A DNA stretch of 5,344 bases from Geosporobacter sp040797825. GTDB lineage: Bacteria > Bacillota > Clostridia > Peptostreptococcales > Thermotaleaceae. Below, one piece after another: positions 1 to 5,139 of this stretch (position 1 is the first letter of the stretch; each line of letters opens with the position of its first letter). Under the pieces are notes generated by a model that was not told where the DNA came from, searched no databases, and saw only the letters and a program-made list of their open reading frames with translations. A program made the translations under genes and the position numbers. The DNA lies in NCBI GenBank assembly GCA_040797825.1, contig JBFNEZ010000236.1, positions 1 through 5,344 of the forward strand, written 5' to 3'.

Positions 1-585
1 AAGGAACTTAACAATTTTCAGTATATACATGGAGATTATGAAAGAAAAGCCTTTATTGAAGGAAATAACGTGGTAAATCCTTATGTCCGTTATTACAAAA
101 GGTTCAAAAAGACATATCATGTGTTGCCGCAGCTCGAATCCGTATTGAGTGGGAAAAAATTTCCAGAGGAAACAACTTTGGTGCAGATTCTCTTTTTGGC
201 GGAGTTAAAGACGCATCTTTTAATAGCAGCTCATGACTTGAAAAAATGCCATCCGCCTTTAACCATACAAATGTCTCAAGGCGGCGAAACTTATTTGGGT
301 TCAAATAATCGCAATATTATACTAAAACCGAAAGATATTTGCCTTAGAGATACAGATGACTATATTTTGAGTATTGTCTATGGTCAAGATGAAAGAACAA
401 GGATTACGAAGGAAACCACAGATGTTCTATTCCTTATTGATGGTGTTCCTGGATTGGAAAGGAAGTATGTTGAAGATGGACTTGCAACATTGCTGAGTTA
501 TATTCGTGCTTTTGACCCAGATATTAAGCCTAAAGAAATGAAAGTGATTTCTTCATCTTATTTGGAGGAGGGTAAAACCGAATGA
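1..585 (+). CDS. B3/B4 tRNA-binding domain protein (5' end missing)
   Basis: The reading frame is open from the first base to the TGA at 583-585, giving 194 residues with no start in view. The GTG at 70 is internal, because the upstream codons are open and coding-like, so the gene begins left of the window. The segment resembles the B3/B4 domain of the phenylalanyl-tRNA synthetase beta subunit as found in stand-alone proteins. It shows the N-terminal NPYVRYYKRF stretch, a central helix with LFLAELKTHLLIAAHD where family members have a conserved Leu-Val-Asp region, and the C-terminal block YGQDERTRITKETTDVLFL followed by IDGVPGL. In PheRS this domain forms the editing pocket that clears mischarged tRNA. 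The role of free-standing copies is not settled. These proteins usually have about 220-240 residues, so only some 30-45 are missing. The stop overlaps the next gene's ATG (ATGA), implying translational coupling to an amino-acid exporter. Family assignment is from remembered motifs. Confidence 0.8.
   Translation, partial: KELNNFQYIHGDYERKAFIEGNNVVNPYVRYYKRFKKTYHVLPQLESVLSGKKFPEETTLVQILFLAELKTHLLIAAHDLKKCHPPLTIQMSQGGETYLGSNNRNIILKPKDICLRDTDDYILSIVYGQDERTRITKETTDVLFLIDGVPGLERKYVEDGLATLLSYIRAFDPDIKPKEMKVISSSYLEEGKTE
564..572 (+). promoter_or_regulatory. Ribosome binding site of the exporter gene
   Basis: GGAGGAGGG lies inside the end of the B3/B4 gene, 9 nt before the ATG at 582. It supports that ATG as the start of the LysE-family gene and shows that the gene has its own initiation signal in addition to the ATGA stop-start overlap. 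Confidence 0.7.
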
Positions 586-1198
586 GTACATACAACTTTT
601 TTGTTACTTCGCTAATCATTATTTTGATTCCAGGTACAGGTGTTGCATATACCATCTCTGAGGGGATATCCAAAGGAAAGCGTGCCAGCTTGTATGCAAC
701 ATTTGGGTGCATGATAGGAATCATTCCTCACTTATGCATTAGCATGATGCTCTCGTCATTACTTCTTAGCATGAGCACTACGGTATTTTTCATTATGAAA
801 CTAGTGGGATCCATATATTTACTCTATCTTGGAATGGGAATGATTTTTTCAAAAACAGAGGTTAAGAAAGAAAATGTGGTTGCAGAGAAACAGCCTATTT
901 GGATCATTCGCCGGGGAGTCCTGATTAACTTGTTAAATCCAAAGCTGACCTTATTCTTCTTTGCATTTTTACCACAATATGTAAGTACAACTGATGGTGC
1001 TTATATTTTTCAGAGCGGGATATATGGCCTAGTCTTTATGCTTCTTACGGGGGTTGTCTTTATGGGCTATGGTTTTTTGCAAGCATTTTGAAAAAAGAAA
1101 TTATCGGTTCTTTTCAAAGAGGACAATTAATTCAAAAGATATTTGGTCTAATTTTTGTTGTATTTGCGGCCCAACTTGCTTTAAGTTCTAGTATGTAG
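582..1198 (+). CDS. LysE/RhtB-family amino-acid exporter, split by a -1 frameshift
   Basis: This is a membrane protein of the LysE/RhtB superfamily, which exports amino acids or related metabolites. The first frame gives 169 residues and stops at TGA 1089-1091. It contains the N-terminal LIPGTG motif (residues 15-20, the PGTG variant of the usual PGP), a Gly-rich second helix, the LGSIYLLYLG-like third helix near 74-84, and NLLNPKL at 117-122. The normal ending is absent from that frame but present in the -1 frame. Reading from GCA at 1079 gives ASILKKEIIG and later FVVFAAQLALSSSM, ending at TAG 1196-1198. Joined after Leu166, the product is 205 residues, the usual length for the family. The junction lies at T TTT TTG (1073-1079), which has the form of a -1 slippery heptamer. 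A lost T in a homopolymer, by mutation or sequencing error, explains it as well. If translation really stops at 1091, the last helix is missing and the exporter is probably inactive. The substrate cannot be read from sequence. Confidence 0.8.
1073..1079 (+). other. Slippery-type T TTT TTG at the frame break
   Basis: In the exporter's starting frame the bases read ..T TTT TTG, matching the X XXY YYZ pattern for tandem -1 slippage with X=Y=T and Z=G. Reading on from G1079 in the -1 frame restores the family's C-terminus. The pattern is seen directly. Whether it works as a recoding site or marks a simple one-base loss is undecided, and I see no strong stem-loop just downstream, which many such sites use. 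Confidence 0.4.
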
Positions 1199-1202
1199 AC
1201 AC

Positions 1203-1229
1203 ATCATACGGTATTTTTATATTTGTCAA
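1203..1229 (-). promoter_or_regulatory. Promoter-like TTGACA..TATGAT pair facing left
   Basis: On the minus strand a perfect -35 hexamer TTGACA (1224-1229) is followed, after 15 bp, by TATGAT (1203-1208), a 5/6 match to the -10 consensus. The spacer is 2 bp shorter than ideal. A transcript from here would run antisense into the exporter gene, and no gene on that strand lies ahead of it in the window. In DNA this AT-rich such pairs can arise by chance. Confidence 0.25.
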
Positions 1230-1265
1230 GTAAAATATTATAAAATACTTTGATTTCTAATATAC

Positions 1266-1307
1266 CTAATATAAAGACATACCTATTACTTTTTCTTTTT
1301 CTGACAT
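1266..1307 (-). other. 13-codon mini-ORF with a strong ribosome site
   Basis: On the minus strand AAGGAG (1316-1321) sits 8 nt before an ATG at 1305-1307. It opens a 13-codon frame, MSEKEKVIGMSLY, ending in TAG at 1266-1268. The initiation signal is as good as that of the real genes here. The peptide faintly recalls the N-terminus of maltose/galactoside O-acetyltransferases (M-[ST]-EKEK-x-I-x-G-x-LY), so it could be the stub of a decayed gene. It could also be a chance frame. Nothing downstream on this strand continues the similarity. It lies past the end of the ABC permease gene, beyond the large hairpin. Confidence 0.25.
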
Positions 1308-1333
1308 TGCATTTACTCCTTGTGAATGATAAC

Positions 1334-1374
1334 TTTTCCACAGTCTATACAGGCAACCTATAGACTGTGGAAAA
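1334..1374. repeat. Perfect 16-bp inverted repeat between convergent genes
   Basis: TTTTCCACAGTCTATA (1334-1349) is exactly repeated as its reverse complement at 1359-1374, with a 9-nt loop. It stands about 135 nt past the exporter's end and 41 nt past the permease's end, in the gap between two converging genes, so it probably folds in both 3' untranslated regions. It is not a standard intrinsic terminator. On both strands the stem begins with T and ends with A, so no U-tract follows it. It may still end transcription or protect mRNA 3' ends, or it may be a copy of a dispersed palindromic element. Confidence 0.6.
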
Positions 1375-1414
1375 AGAGTATAGGTACTTACACGCTATCT
1401 TCTTTTTGTAAAAC

Positions 1415-2125
1415 CTATCGCTGTTCGGCAAACCTCCACCATGCGACTGTTCCAACAAACCCCGTTATTCCCGTAATAGCGAGTATGGCGATGCTGGTGA
1501 AGCCAAGAGGAACATTTGAAATGAATAATGCCGGAATTGTCCAGGGAAAGTAAGCGGCAAGCCCAGCCTGCGCAACTACATTAGAAATGATCACAATAAG
1601 GAACGCAAGCCCGATAGGGGCTAAATATCCCTTACTGATATTCGCCAATAGGGCACTTATAGTACTGACAACCATAATGAGTAGTGATGTTGCCATAAAA
1701 GTAAGGAAGCTATTCATGATAAGCAACCATGTTCCACCATTAAGCCCAATCAAAATACCCATAATAAATACAACCGCAAACATGAAAAAGGCTAACAATA
1801 CATCCCAGAGAAAAATTACGATGAACTTTGAAAGTACTACATAAAGTTTAGATACTGGTTTCACTAGCAATTCACAGATCGTCTTATCTGTATATTCCCG
1901 TCCGAAAACCCAACATGCGGTGAAAGAGAATCCAATCACCAAAAGTGCTGTGATCGAACCAAGCAAATCTATTAAATAAGGCTCCCACCCAGCATCTACA
2001 GCATTGATATATGTGACTAAGCCAAGCATAATTGGCATAATGGCAAATGCGATAACAACAATCCAAAAAACGCTTGAACGCAATACTTTAAGGCCTTCGC
2101 AATGTATAAATGACAATATCTTCAT
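1415..2125 (-). CDS. ABC-2 type exporter permease subunit
   Basis: This 236-residue integral membrane protein is the transmembrane half of the ABC exporter encoded with the gene upstream. Hydrophobic stretches suggest six helices, at about 18-38, 53-74, 101-126, 135-160, 168-188 and 208-230. Between helices 2 and 3 lies a conserved cytoplasmic segment, WVFGREYTDKTICELLVKP (72-90), typical of ABC-2 permeases and probably the contact with the ATPase. The first external loop is short (about 40-52), and the protein is slightly smaller than many relatives. The ATG at 2123-2125 is preceded by AGGAGG with an 8-nt spacing to the start. It overlaps the ATPase stop by one base (TAATG), implying coupled translation. 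With a single permease gene, the transporter would be two ATPases and two identical permeases, as in BcrAB, rather than the LanE/LanG pair. The stop is TAG at 1415-1417. The substrate is unknown; peptide antibiotic export is inferred from the ATPase type and the neighbouring two-component system. Confidence 0.85.
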   Translation of the reverse strand: MKILSFIHCEGLKVLRSSVFWIVVIAFAIMPIMLGLVTYINAVDAGWEPYLIDLLGSITALLVIGFSFTACWVFGREYTDKTICELLVKPVSKLYVVLSKFIVIFLWDVLLAFFMFAVVFIMGILIGLNGGTWLLIMNSFLTFMATSLLIMVVSTISALLANISKGYLAPIGLAFLIVIISNVVAQAGLAAYFPWTIPALFISNVPLGFTSIAILAITGITGFVGTVAWWRFAEQR

Positions 2126-3066
2126 TAGTATATCCTCCTTGTATTTTGAATGATTCGCAAAAAATAACCTTCCAAATCTTCAGTAACGGTGTTTAGTTGT
2201 GTTGGGGGCTGTCCAAAACGAACCAGTAGTTCAGCTAATCTTTCAGGTTTTTCAATTGCAGGGCCTTCCGAAAGCAACAAGCGTCCATCTGTGTTTTTCT
2301 CAAAACTATATCCGTGTTCTGCAAGTATATGTTCCATTGCATTCTTATTGTAGCCATCCAGAACTATGTGTTTTTGTAAAGACTGCTCCAAATGCACCAT
2401 TTTGATTTCTTGGATTAACAGACCTTTATGGATGATACCAATTCGATCAACCAGTTTTGAAAGTTCTTCCAGTTGATGACTAGATATAAAAACAGTAACA
2501 CCAAAATTTTTTGATAAATCCAAAAGCATTTTTCGGATTTCCACGACACCAGCAGGATCAAGGCCGTTGATAGGTTCATCCAAAATTAAAATCTTTGGAT
2601 TGTGAATCATTGCTTTAGCTAACCCTAACCGTTGTTTGTTTCCCAGAGAAAGATTTTTCGCTTTCTTATTTTTATGATCTTCTAAACCGAGCTTTTGTAT
2701 CACTTGGGTAATGGATTGTCGGTCAGATATCATTTGCATCCTACGGGCAATATCTAAATTTTCTATTACAGTAAGCTCTGGATAATAAGTAGCTTCCTCC
2801 AAATATCCAACTTGCTCCCACAACTTGTGAGTTCCGGAGTCAACTTTATTCCCCAGCATATAGATACTACCAGACGAGGGTTTGAGCAATGACAACATCA
2901 TTTTAATTGTGGTTGATTTGCCTGCTCCATTTAAACCAAGAAACCCGAATATTTCGCCACCATTTACCTCAAGTGAAAGATTGCTAACTGCATGATAATC
3001 ACCAAATTTTTTTGTAAGACTATCCAACTGTATTACAGCGGAGCCGTCACTACTTAATTTTTCCAT
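2125..3066 (-). CDS. ABC transporter ATPase, BcrA/LanF-like
   Basis: This 313-residue cytoplasmic ATPase powers the permease encoded directly downstream. Visible motifs are Walker A GLNGAGKST (44-52), signature LSLGNKQR (139-146, with LSLGN instead of LSGGQ), Walker B ILILDEP (159-165), D-loop GLD (168-170) and the switch histidine His197 in SSH. At the Q-loop position the protein reads GYLEEATYYPELT, so glutamate (Glu91) replaces the usual glutamine. This E-loop is described for the LanF proteins of lantibiotic immunity transporters and fits the related BcrA group. Residues after about 220 form the variable C-terminal region usual in this subfamily. The start is the ATG at 3064-3066, because AAGGAG (3075-3080) lies 8 nt before it. 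An in-frame GTG at 3073-3075 would overlap that ribosome site and is rejected. The stop overlaps the permease ATG. The gene is transcribed away from the response regulator, and its promoter region carries TTGAT repeats likely bound by that regulator. Confidence 0.9.
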   Translation of the reverse strand: MEKLSSDGSAVIQLDSLTKKFGDYHAVSNLSLEVNGGEIFGFLGLNGAGKSTTIKMMLSLLKPSSGSIYMLGNKVDSGTHKLWEQVGYLEEATYYPELTVIENLDIARRMQMISDRQSITQVIQKLGLEDHKNKKAKNLSLGNKQRLGLAKAMIHNPKILILDEPINGLDPAGVVEIRKMLLDLSKNFGVTVFISSHQLEELSKLVDRIGIIHKGLLIQEIKMVHLEQSLQKHIVLDGYNKNAMEHILAEHGYSFEKNTDGRLLLSEGPAIEKPERLAELLVRFGQPPTQLNTVTEDLEGYFLRIIQNTRRIY

Positions 3067-3074
3067 TTTGTACA

Positions 3075-3080
3075 CTCCTT
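3075..3080 (-). promoter_or_regulatory. Ribosome binding site that fixes the ATPase start
   Basis: AAGGAG on the minus strand is 8 nt from the ATG at 3066 but shares a base with the in-frame GTG at 3075. Only the ATG has usable spacing, so the ATPase is three residues shorter than its longest open frame. Confidence 0.75.
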
Positions 3081-3116
3081 TTGTGAATTTCTTTTTGCGT
3101 TTTTATTGAAATTAAC

Positions 3117-3169
3117 GCTATAATGAACTTTAATTTTAAAACATCAACTGAACATCAATTTCTACTCAA
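3117..3169 (-). promoter_or_regulatory. Promoter and 11-bp-phased operator array of the ABC operon
   Basis: Reading leftward, the minus strand has TTGAG (3165-3169), TTGAT (3154-3158) and TTGAT (3143-3147), each separated by 6 nt, so they recur every 11 bp on one face of the helix. The last one forms the TTGATG at 3142-3147, a fair -35 element, 16 bp from CATTAT (3120-3125). An alternative -10, TATAGC, is at 3117-3122. Tandem pentamers with 6-nt spacers are the known layout of SpaR boxes and of OmpR-family sites in general. The inference is that the adjacent response regulator activates the exporter from here. The untranslated leader would be about 45-50 nt. Confidence 0.6.
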
Positions 3170-3189
3170 AATTTAGTTGATGTTCAGTT
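3146..3189. repeat. 13-bp inverted repeat in the divergent control region
   Basis: AACTGAACATCAA (3146-3158) is the exact reverse complement of TTGATGTTCAGTT (3177-3189), with an 18-bp spacer. The symmetry arises because each divergent promoter carries the same direct-repeat operator in opposite orientation. It sits between two promoters, not after a gene, so a terminator role is unlikely. Confidence 0.8.
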
Positions 3190-3208
3190 TACTTTTAGTT
3201 GATATAAT
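3177..3208 (+). promoter_or_regulatory. Promoter and 11-bp-phased operator array of the two-component operon
   Basis: The plus strand has TTGAT (3177-3181), the weaker TTTAC (3188-3192) and TTGAT (3199-3203), again every 11 bp. A perfect -10 box TATAAT follows at 3203-3208, touching the last repeat. No good -35 hexamer lies 16-18 bp upstream (TGTTCA at 3181-3186 is the best candidate), which fits an activator-dependent, autoregulated promoter. A second TATAAT at 3212-3217 abuts the ribosome site and would start transcription too late for normal translation. The array mirrors the one facing the ABC operon. Confidence 0.6.
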
Positions 3209-3217
3209 ACTTATAAT

Positions 3218-3225
3218 GGAGGTGA
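3218..3225 (+). promoter_or_regulatory. Near-ideal ribosome binding site of the regulator gene
   Basis: GGAGGTGA is a full-length match to the 16S anti-Shine-Dalgarno end and lies 6 nt before GTG at 3232. It decides for the GTG start; the nearest upstream ATG (3216) overlaps the site itself. Confidence 0.8.
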
Positions 3226-3231
3226 CCTATA

Positions 3232-3906
3232 GTGTTTGATATTTTAATTGTCGAAGATGATATAAATACCCAAAAACTAATGTGCACTGTTCTAAAGCGC
3301 GGCGGATATAACGCATACACTGCAAAAGATGGCCTTGAGGCACTTGACAGGATGGAAACACAGCGATTTGATTTGATTGTTTTAGATTTGATGATGCCTC
3401 GCATGGACGGTTATAAATTTTGTGAGCAATTACGCGGTGTGGGAGAAAATATTCCAATACTGATGGTAACAGCCAATCAGGAGATTAAAGACAAGCATAA
3501 GGGTTTTCTCGCCGGAACTGACGATTATATGACGAAACCTTTTGATGAACAAGAAATGCTATTCCGAGTAAAAGCGCTTTTACGTCGAGCACAAATTGCC
3601 AACGAACACAGAGTTGTCATGGGTGAAACCACAGCGGATTACAAAACGCTTACTGTTTCATGGAAAAGTGAACAATGTGCTTTGCCAAAGAAAGAATTTC
3701 AACTTCTTTTTAAGCTCATGAGTTATCCCAATATGATTTTCACTCGCAATCAACTAATGGACGAATTTTGGGGATTGGAGACTGAAACAGATGAGCATAC
3801 CTTAAATGTTCATATAAACAGATTGCGGGATAAATTTAGAGACAACCCCGATTTTGAAATTGTTACTGTGCGCGGCTTGGGGTATAAAATTGGGAGGCGG
3901 GTATGA
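3232..3906 (+). CDS. OmpR-family DNA-binding response regulator
   Basis: This 224-residue cytoplasmic transcription factor is the output half of the two-component system. The N-terminal receiver domain (about 1-118) has the acidic pair in VEDD (Glu8, Asp9), the phospho-accepting Asp52 in VLDLMMP, Thr80 in MVTA and Lys102 in TKPF, so all the key residues of an active receiver are present. The C-terminal winged-helix domain (about 125-222) shows KEFQLLFKLMSYPNMIFTR, the recognition-helix region with DEHTLNVHINRLRDKF, and the final hairpin VRGLGYKIG, all typical of OmpR/PhoB-type regulators. It starts with GTG. Its stop overlaps the kinase ATG by 4 nt (ATGA), so the two are co-translated. It probably binds the phased TTGAT repeats just upstream to control both its own operon and the divergent ABC exporter. 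That target is inferred from position and repeat geometry. Confidence 0.95.
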   Translation: MFDILIVEDDINTQKLMCTVLKRGGYNAYTAKDGLEALDRMETQRFDLIVLDLMMPRMDGYKFCEQLRGVGENIPILMVTANQEIKDKHKGFLAGTDDYMTKPFDEQEMLFRVKALLRRAQIANEHRVVMGETTADYKTLTVSWKSEQCALPKKEFQLLFKLMSYPNMIFTRNQLMDEFWGLETETDEHTLNVHINRLRDKFRDNPDFEIVTVRGLGYKIGRRV

Positions 3907-4958
3907 AGCAAATAAAAAAGAGACTCCCCAAAAAAATTAGTCTTGCGGTTTCCTTGGTGGCCTTGGTTTTTCTCGTTATGCTCTTGTCCATTTTATCGGC
4001 TGGCCTGATTGCTTATTTGCTAATCCAATTAGGAATCATGGATTTGGAAGGTACCGCAAGTCCAAGCCGAGCAATTTCCATAATGGTATATATCAGTATT
4101 TTTTTGGGCGTGGTAATAGCAACATTATTAAGTCGGCGCTCTGTTAAGCCAATCCGAGACATGATGAAAGCCACCGAAAAGGTATCTCAGGGTAATTTCT
4201 CGGTTATGGTGAACGGTAGTTTTGTCTTTGAATTGGATGCCCTTGCCGGGAGTTTCAATAAGATGGTACAGGAGTTAAAAGGTATCGAAACCCTGCGCAG
4301 CGACTTTGTGAGAAACTTCTCCCATGAGTTCAAAACGCCCATTACTTCGATTAGTGGATTTGCCAAACTATTGCAGGCGGGTGATGGTAGCGATGAGGAA
4401 AAGCAGGAATACCTGAATATAATCGTGCAGGAATCAGAGCGGCTCGTTCATCTTTCCACTAACGTTCTTAACCTTTCCAAAATAGAAAGCACAGAGATTA
4501 TAAGCGAAAAAACTATCTATTGTTTAGATGAACAAATTAGACTTGCGATTGTTATGTTAGAACCAAAGTGGAGCGATAAAAATCTTCACGTTGACATTAG
4601 ACTTGAAGATGAAATTGAAATACTTGGCGAAAAAAATCTAATCCATCAGATTTGGGTTAATCTTTTTGACAATGCCATTAAGTACACGAACAGGGGTGGA
4701 GTAATAAAAGTAGGTCTATGGCGGAGTGGACAAAAGGCAATCTTTCGGCTTGAGGATAACGGATGTGGAATGAATGATGAAACTATGCGTCATATATTTG
4801 ACAAATTCTATCAAGGAGACACAGCCCACTCAGTAGCTGGAAATGGATTGGGTTTGACTTTAGTCAAAAAAATTACCGAACTATGTGAAGGAACAATTGA
4901 AGTACAAAGCGAGCTTGGGAAAGGGAGTGTTTTTATTGTGAAATTGCCATTAGGCTAG
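3903..4958 (+). CDS. Membrane sensor histidine kinase with short external loop
   Basis: This 351-residue inner-membrane kinase is the partner of the regulator encoded just upstream. The order is a basic N-terminus, transmembrane helix 1 (about 13-42), an external loop of only about 14-16 residues, helix 2 (about 57-77), a HAMP linker (about 78-128), the HisKA dimerisation domain with phospho-accepting His141 in NFSHEFKTP, and the HATPase domain. The HATPase domain shows the N-box with Asn253 and Asn257 in VNLFDNAIKYT, G1 box DNGCGM (285-290), F-box FDKFYQ (299-304) and G2 box GNGLGL (313-318). All catalytic boxes are intact. With almost no external domain, it fits the intramembrane-sensing kinases, many of which respond to cell-envelope stress and sit beside ABC exporters. 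Unlike BceS-type kinases it keeps a HAMP linker. A ribosome site GGGAGG (3892-3897) lies 5 nt before the ATG. No clear terminator follows. Signal unknown. Confidence 0.95.
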   Translation: MKQIKKRLPKKISLAVSLVALVFLVMLLSILSAGLIAYLLIQLGIMDLEGTASPSRAISIMVYISIFLGVVIATLLSRRSVKPIRDMMKATEKVSQGNFSVMVNGSFVFELDALAGSFNKMVQELKGIETLRSDFVRNFSHEFKTPITSISGFAKLLQAGDGSDEEKQEYLNIIVQESERLVHLSTNVLNLSKIESTEIISEKTIYCLDEQIRLAIVMLEPKWSDKNLHVDIRLEDEIEILGEKNLIHQIWVNLFDNAIKYTNRGGVIKVGLWRSGQKAIFRLEDNGCGMNDETMRHIFDKFYQGDTAHSVAGNGLGLTLVKKITELCEGTIEVQSELGKGSVFIVKLPLG

Positions 4959-5070
4959 GGTGATAAGAATAATAATTATTATCAATAGTAAGCCTTTTCA
5001 CTAAGCTGGCAAGCAGGGCAAGGTGGTACACATCTTGCGATTTTGCTCATATTTTTGGCAAATCTGCCAT

Positions 5071-5097
5071 GTGACAAGGGGACGGGGTTGTTGACAC
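5071..5097 (+). repeat. REP-like hairpin, slightly degraded
   Basis: GTGACAA (5071-5077) pairs with TTGACAC (5091-5097) at six of seven positions, the mismatch being A5074/A5094, around a G-rich loop GGGGACGGGGTTG. Hairpins of the form GTGACA..GGGACGG..TGTCAC are, to my knowledge, common near IS200-like (Y1) transposase genes in Firmicutes. The transposase relic just downstream fits this. The single mismatch suggests decay. Confidence 0.5.
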
Positions 5098-5101
5098 CGA
5101 C

Positions 5102-5134
5102 TTACCTCTGTAATAGAACATATCACAGAGGTGA
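5102..5134. repeat. 10-bp inverted repeat beside the transposase relic
   Basis: TTACCTCTGT (5102-5111) pairs with ACAGAGGTGA (5125-5134) with one T-G wobble and a 13-nt loop. It lies 4 nt after the REP-like hairpin and directly before the recognisable transposase codons. Together the two hairpins may be a REP pair, or this one may be the scar where the front of the transposase gene was lost. Confidence 0.5.
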
Positions 5135-5139
5135 CTTTC

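Larger units (their letters stand above)
4959..5139. other. Non-coding stretch after the kinase gene
   Basis: I see no supportable gene in this AT-rich 181-bp stretch. Just after the kinase stop there is a 14-bp palindrome, ATAATAATTATTAT (4969-4982), flanked by TGATAA (4961-4966) and TTATCA (4979-4984). It has no GC stem or U-tail, so it is not a convincing terminator. TGGCA/TGCCA at 5056-5069 makes a small 5-bp hairpin, also without a U-tail. The right half holds two hairpins listed separately, which probably belong to the transposase relic. Confidence 0.5.

Noticed and set aside
70..585. GTG at 70 as the true start of the B3/B4 protein
   Set aside because: The same frame is open and coding-like back to base 1, there is no ribosome site before 70, and the protein would be shorter than its family. 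The gene is cut by the window edge.
1334..1342. DnaA box (TTTTCCACA against TTATNCACA)
   Set aside because: It has one mismatch, the only partner is the other arm of the palindrome, and nothing here suggests a replication origin.
1326..1553. Plus-strand 75-residue frame over the permease end
   Set aside because: It crosses the palindrome and lies antisense to the permease gene, with no ribosome site or recognisable motif. The same holds for the other frames antisense to the ABC and regulator genes.
3073..3075. GTG start for the ABC ATPase
   Set aside because: The ribosome site AAGGAG (3075-3080) overlaps this codon. The ATG at 3066 has the correct 8-nt spacing.
3146..3189. Terminator or hairpin-forming RNA in the divergent region
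   Set aside because: The inverted repeat lies between divergent promoters and is fully explained by two opposed operator arrays.
3212..3217. Second TATAAT as the main -10 box of the regulator operon
   Set aside because: It touches the ribosome site, so transcription would start within or after it and leave no usable leader. The TATAAT at 3203-3208 is preferred.
4967..4981. Fur/PerR-type 7-1-7 operator around ATAATAATTAT
   Set aside because: The match is fair (about 11 of 14 positions to the Fur form), but no promoter or gene follows it, only a transposase relic. An AT-rich palindrome of this kind can occur by chance.
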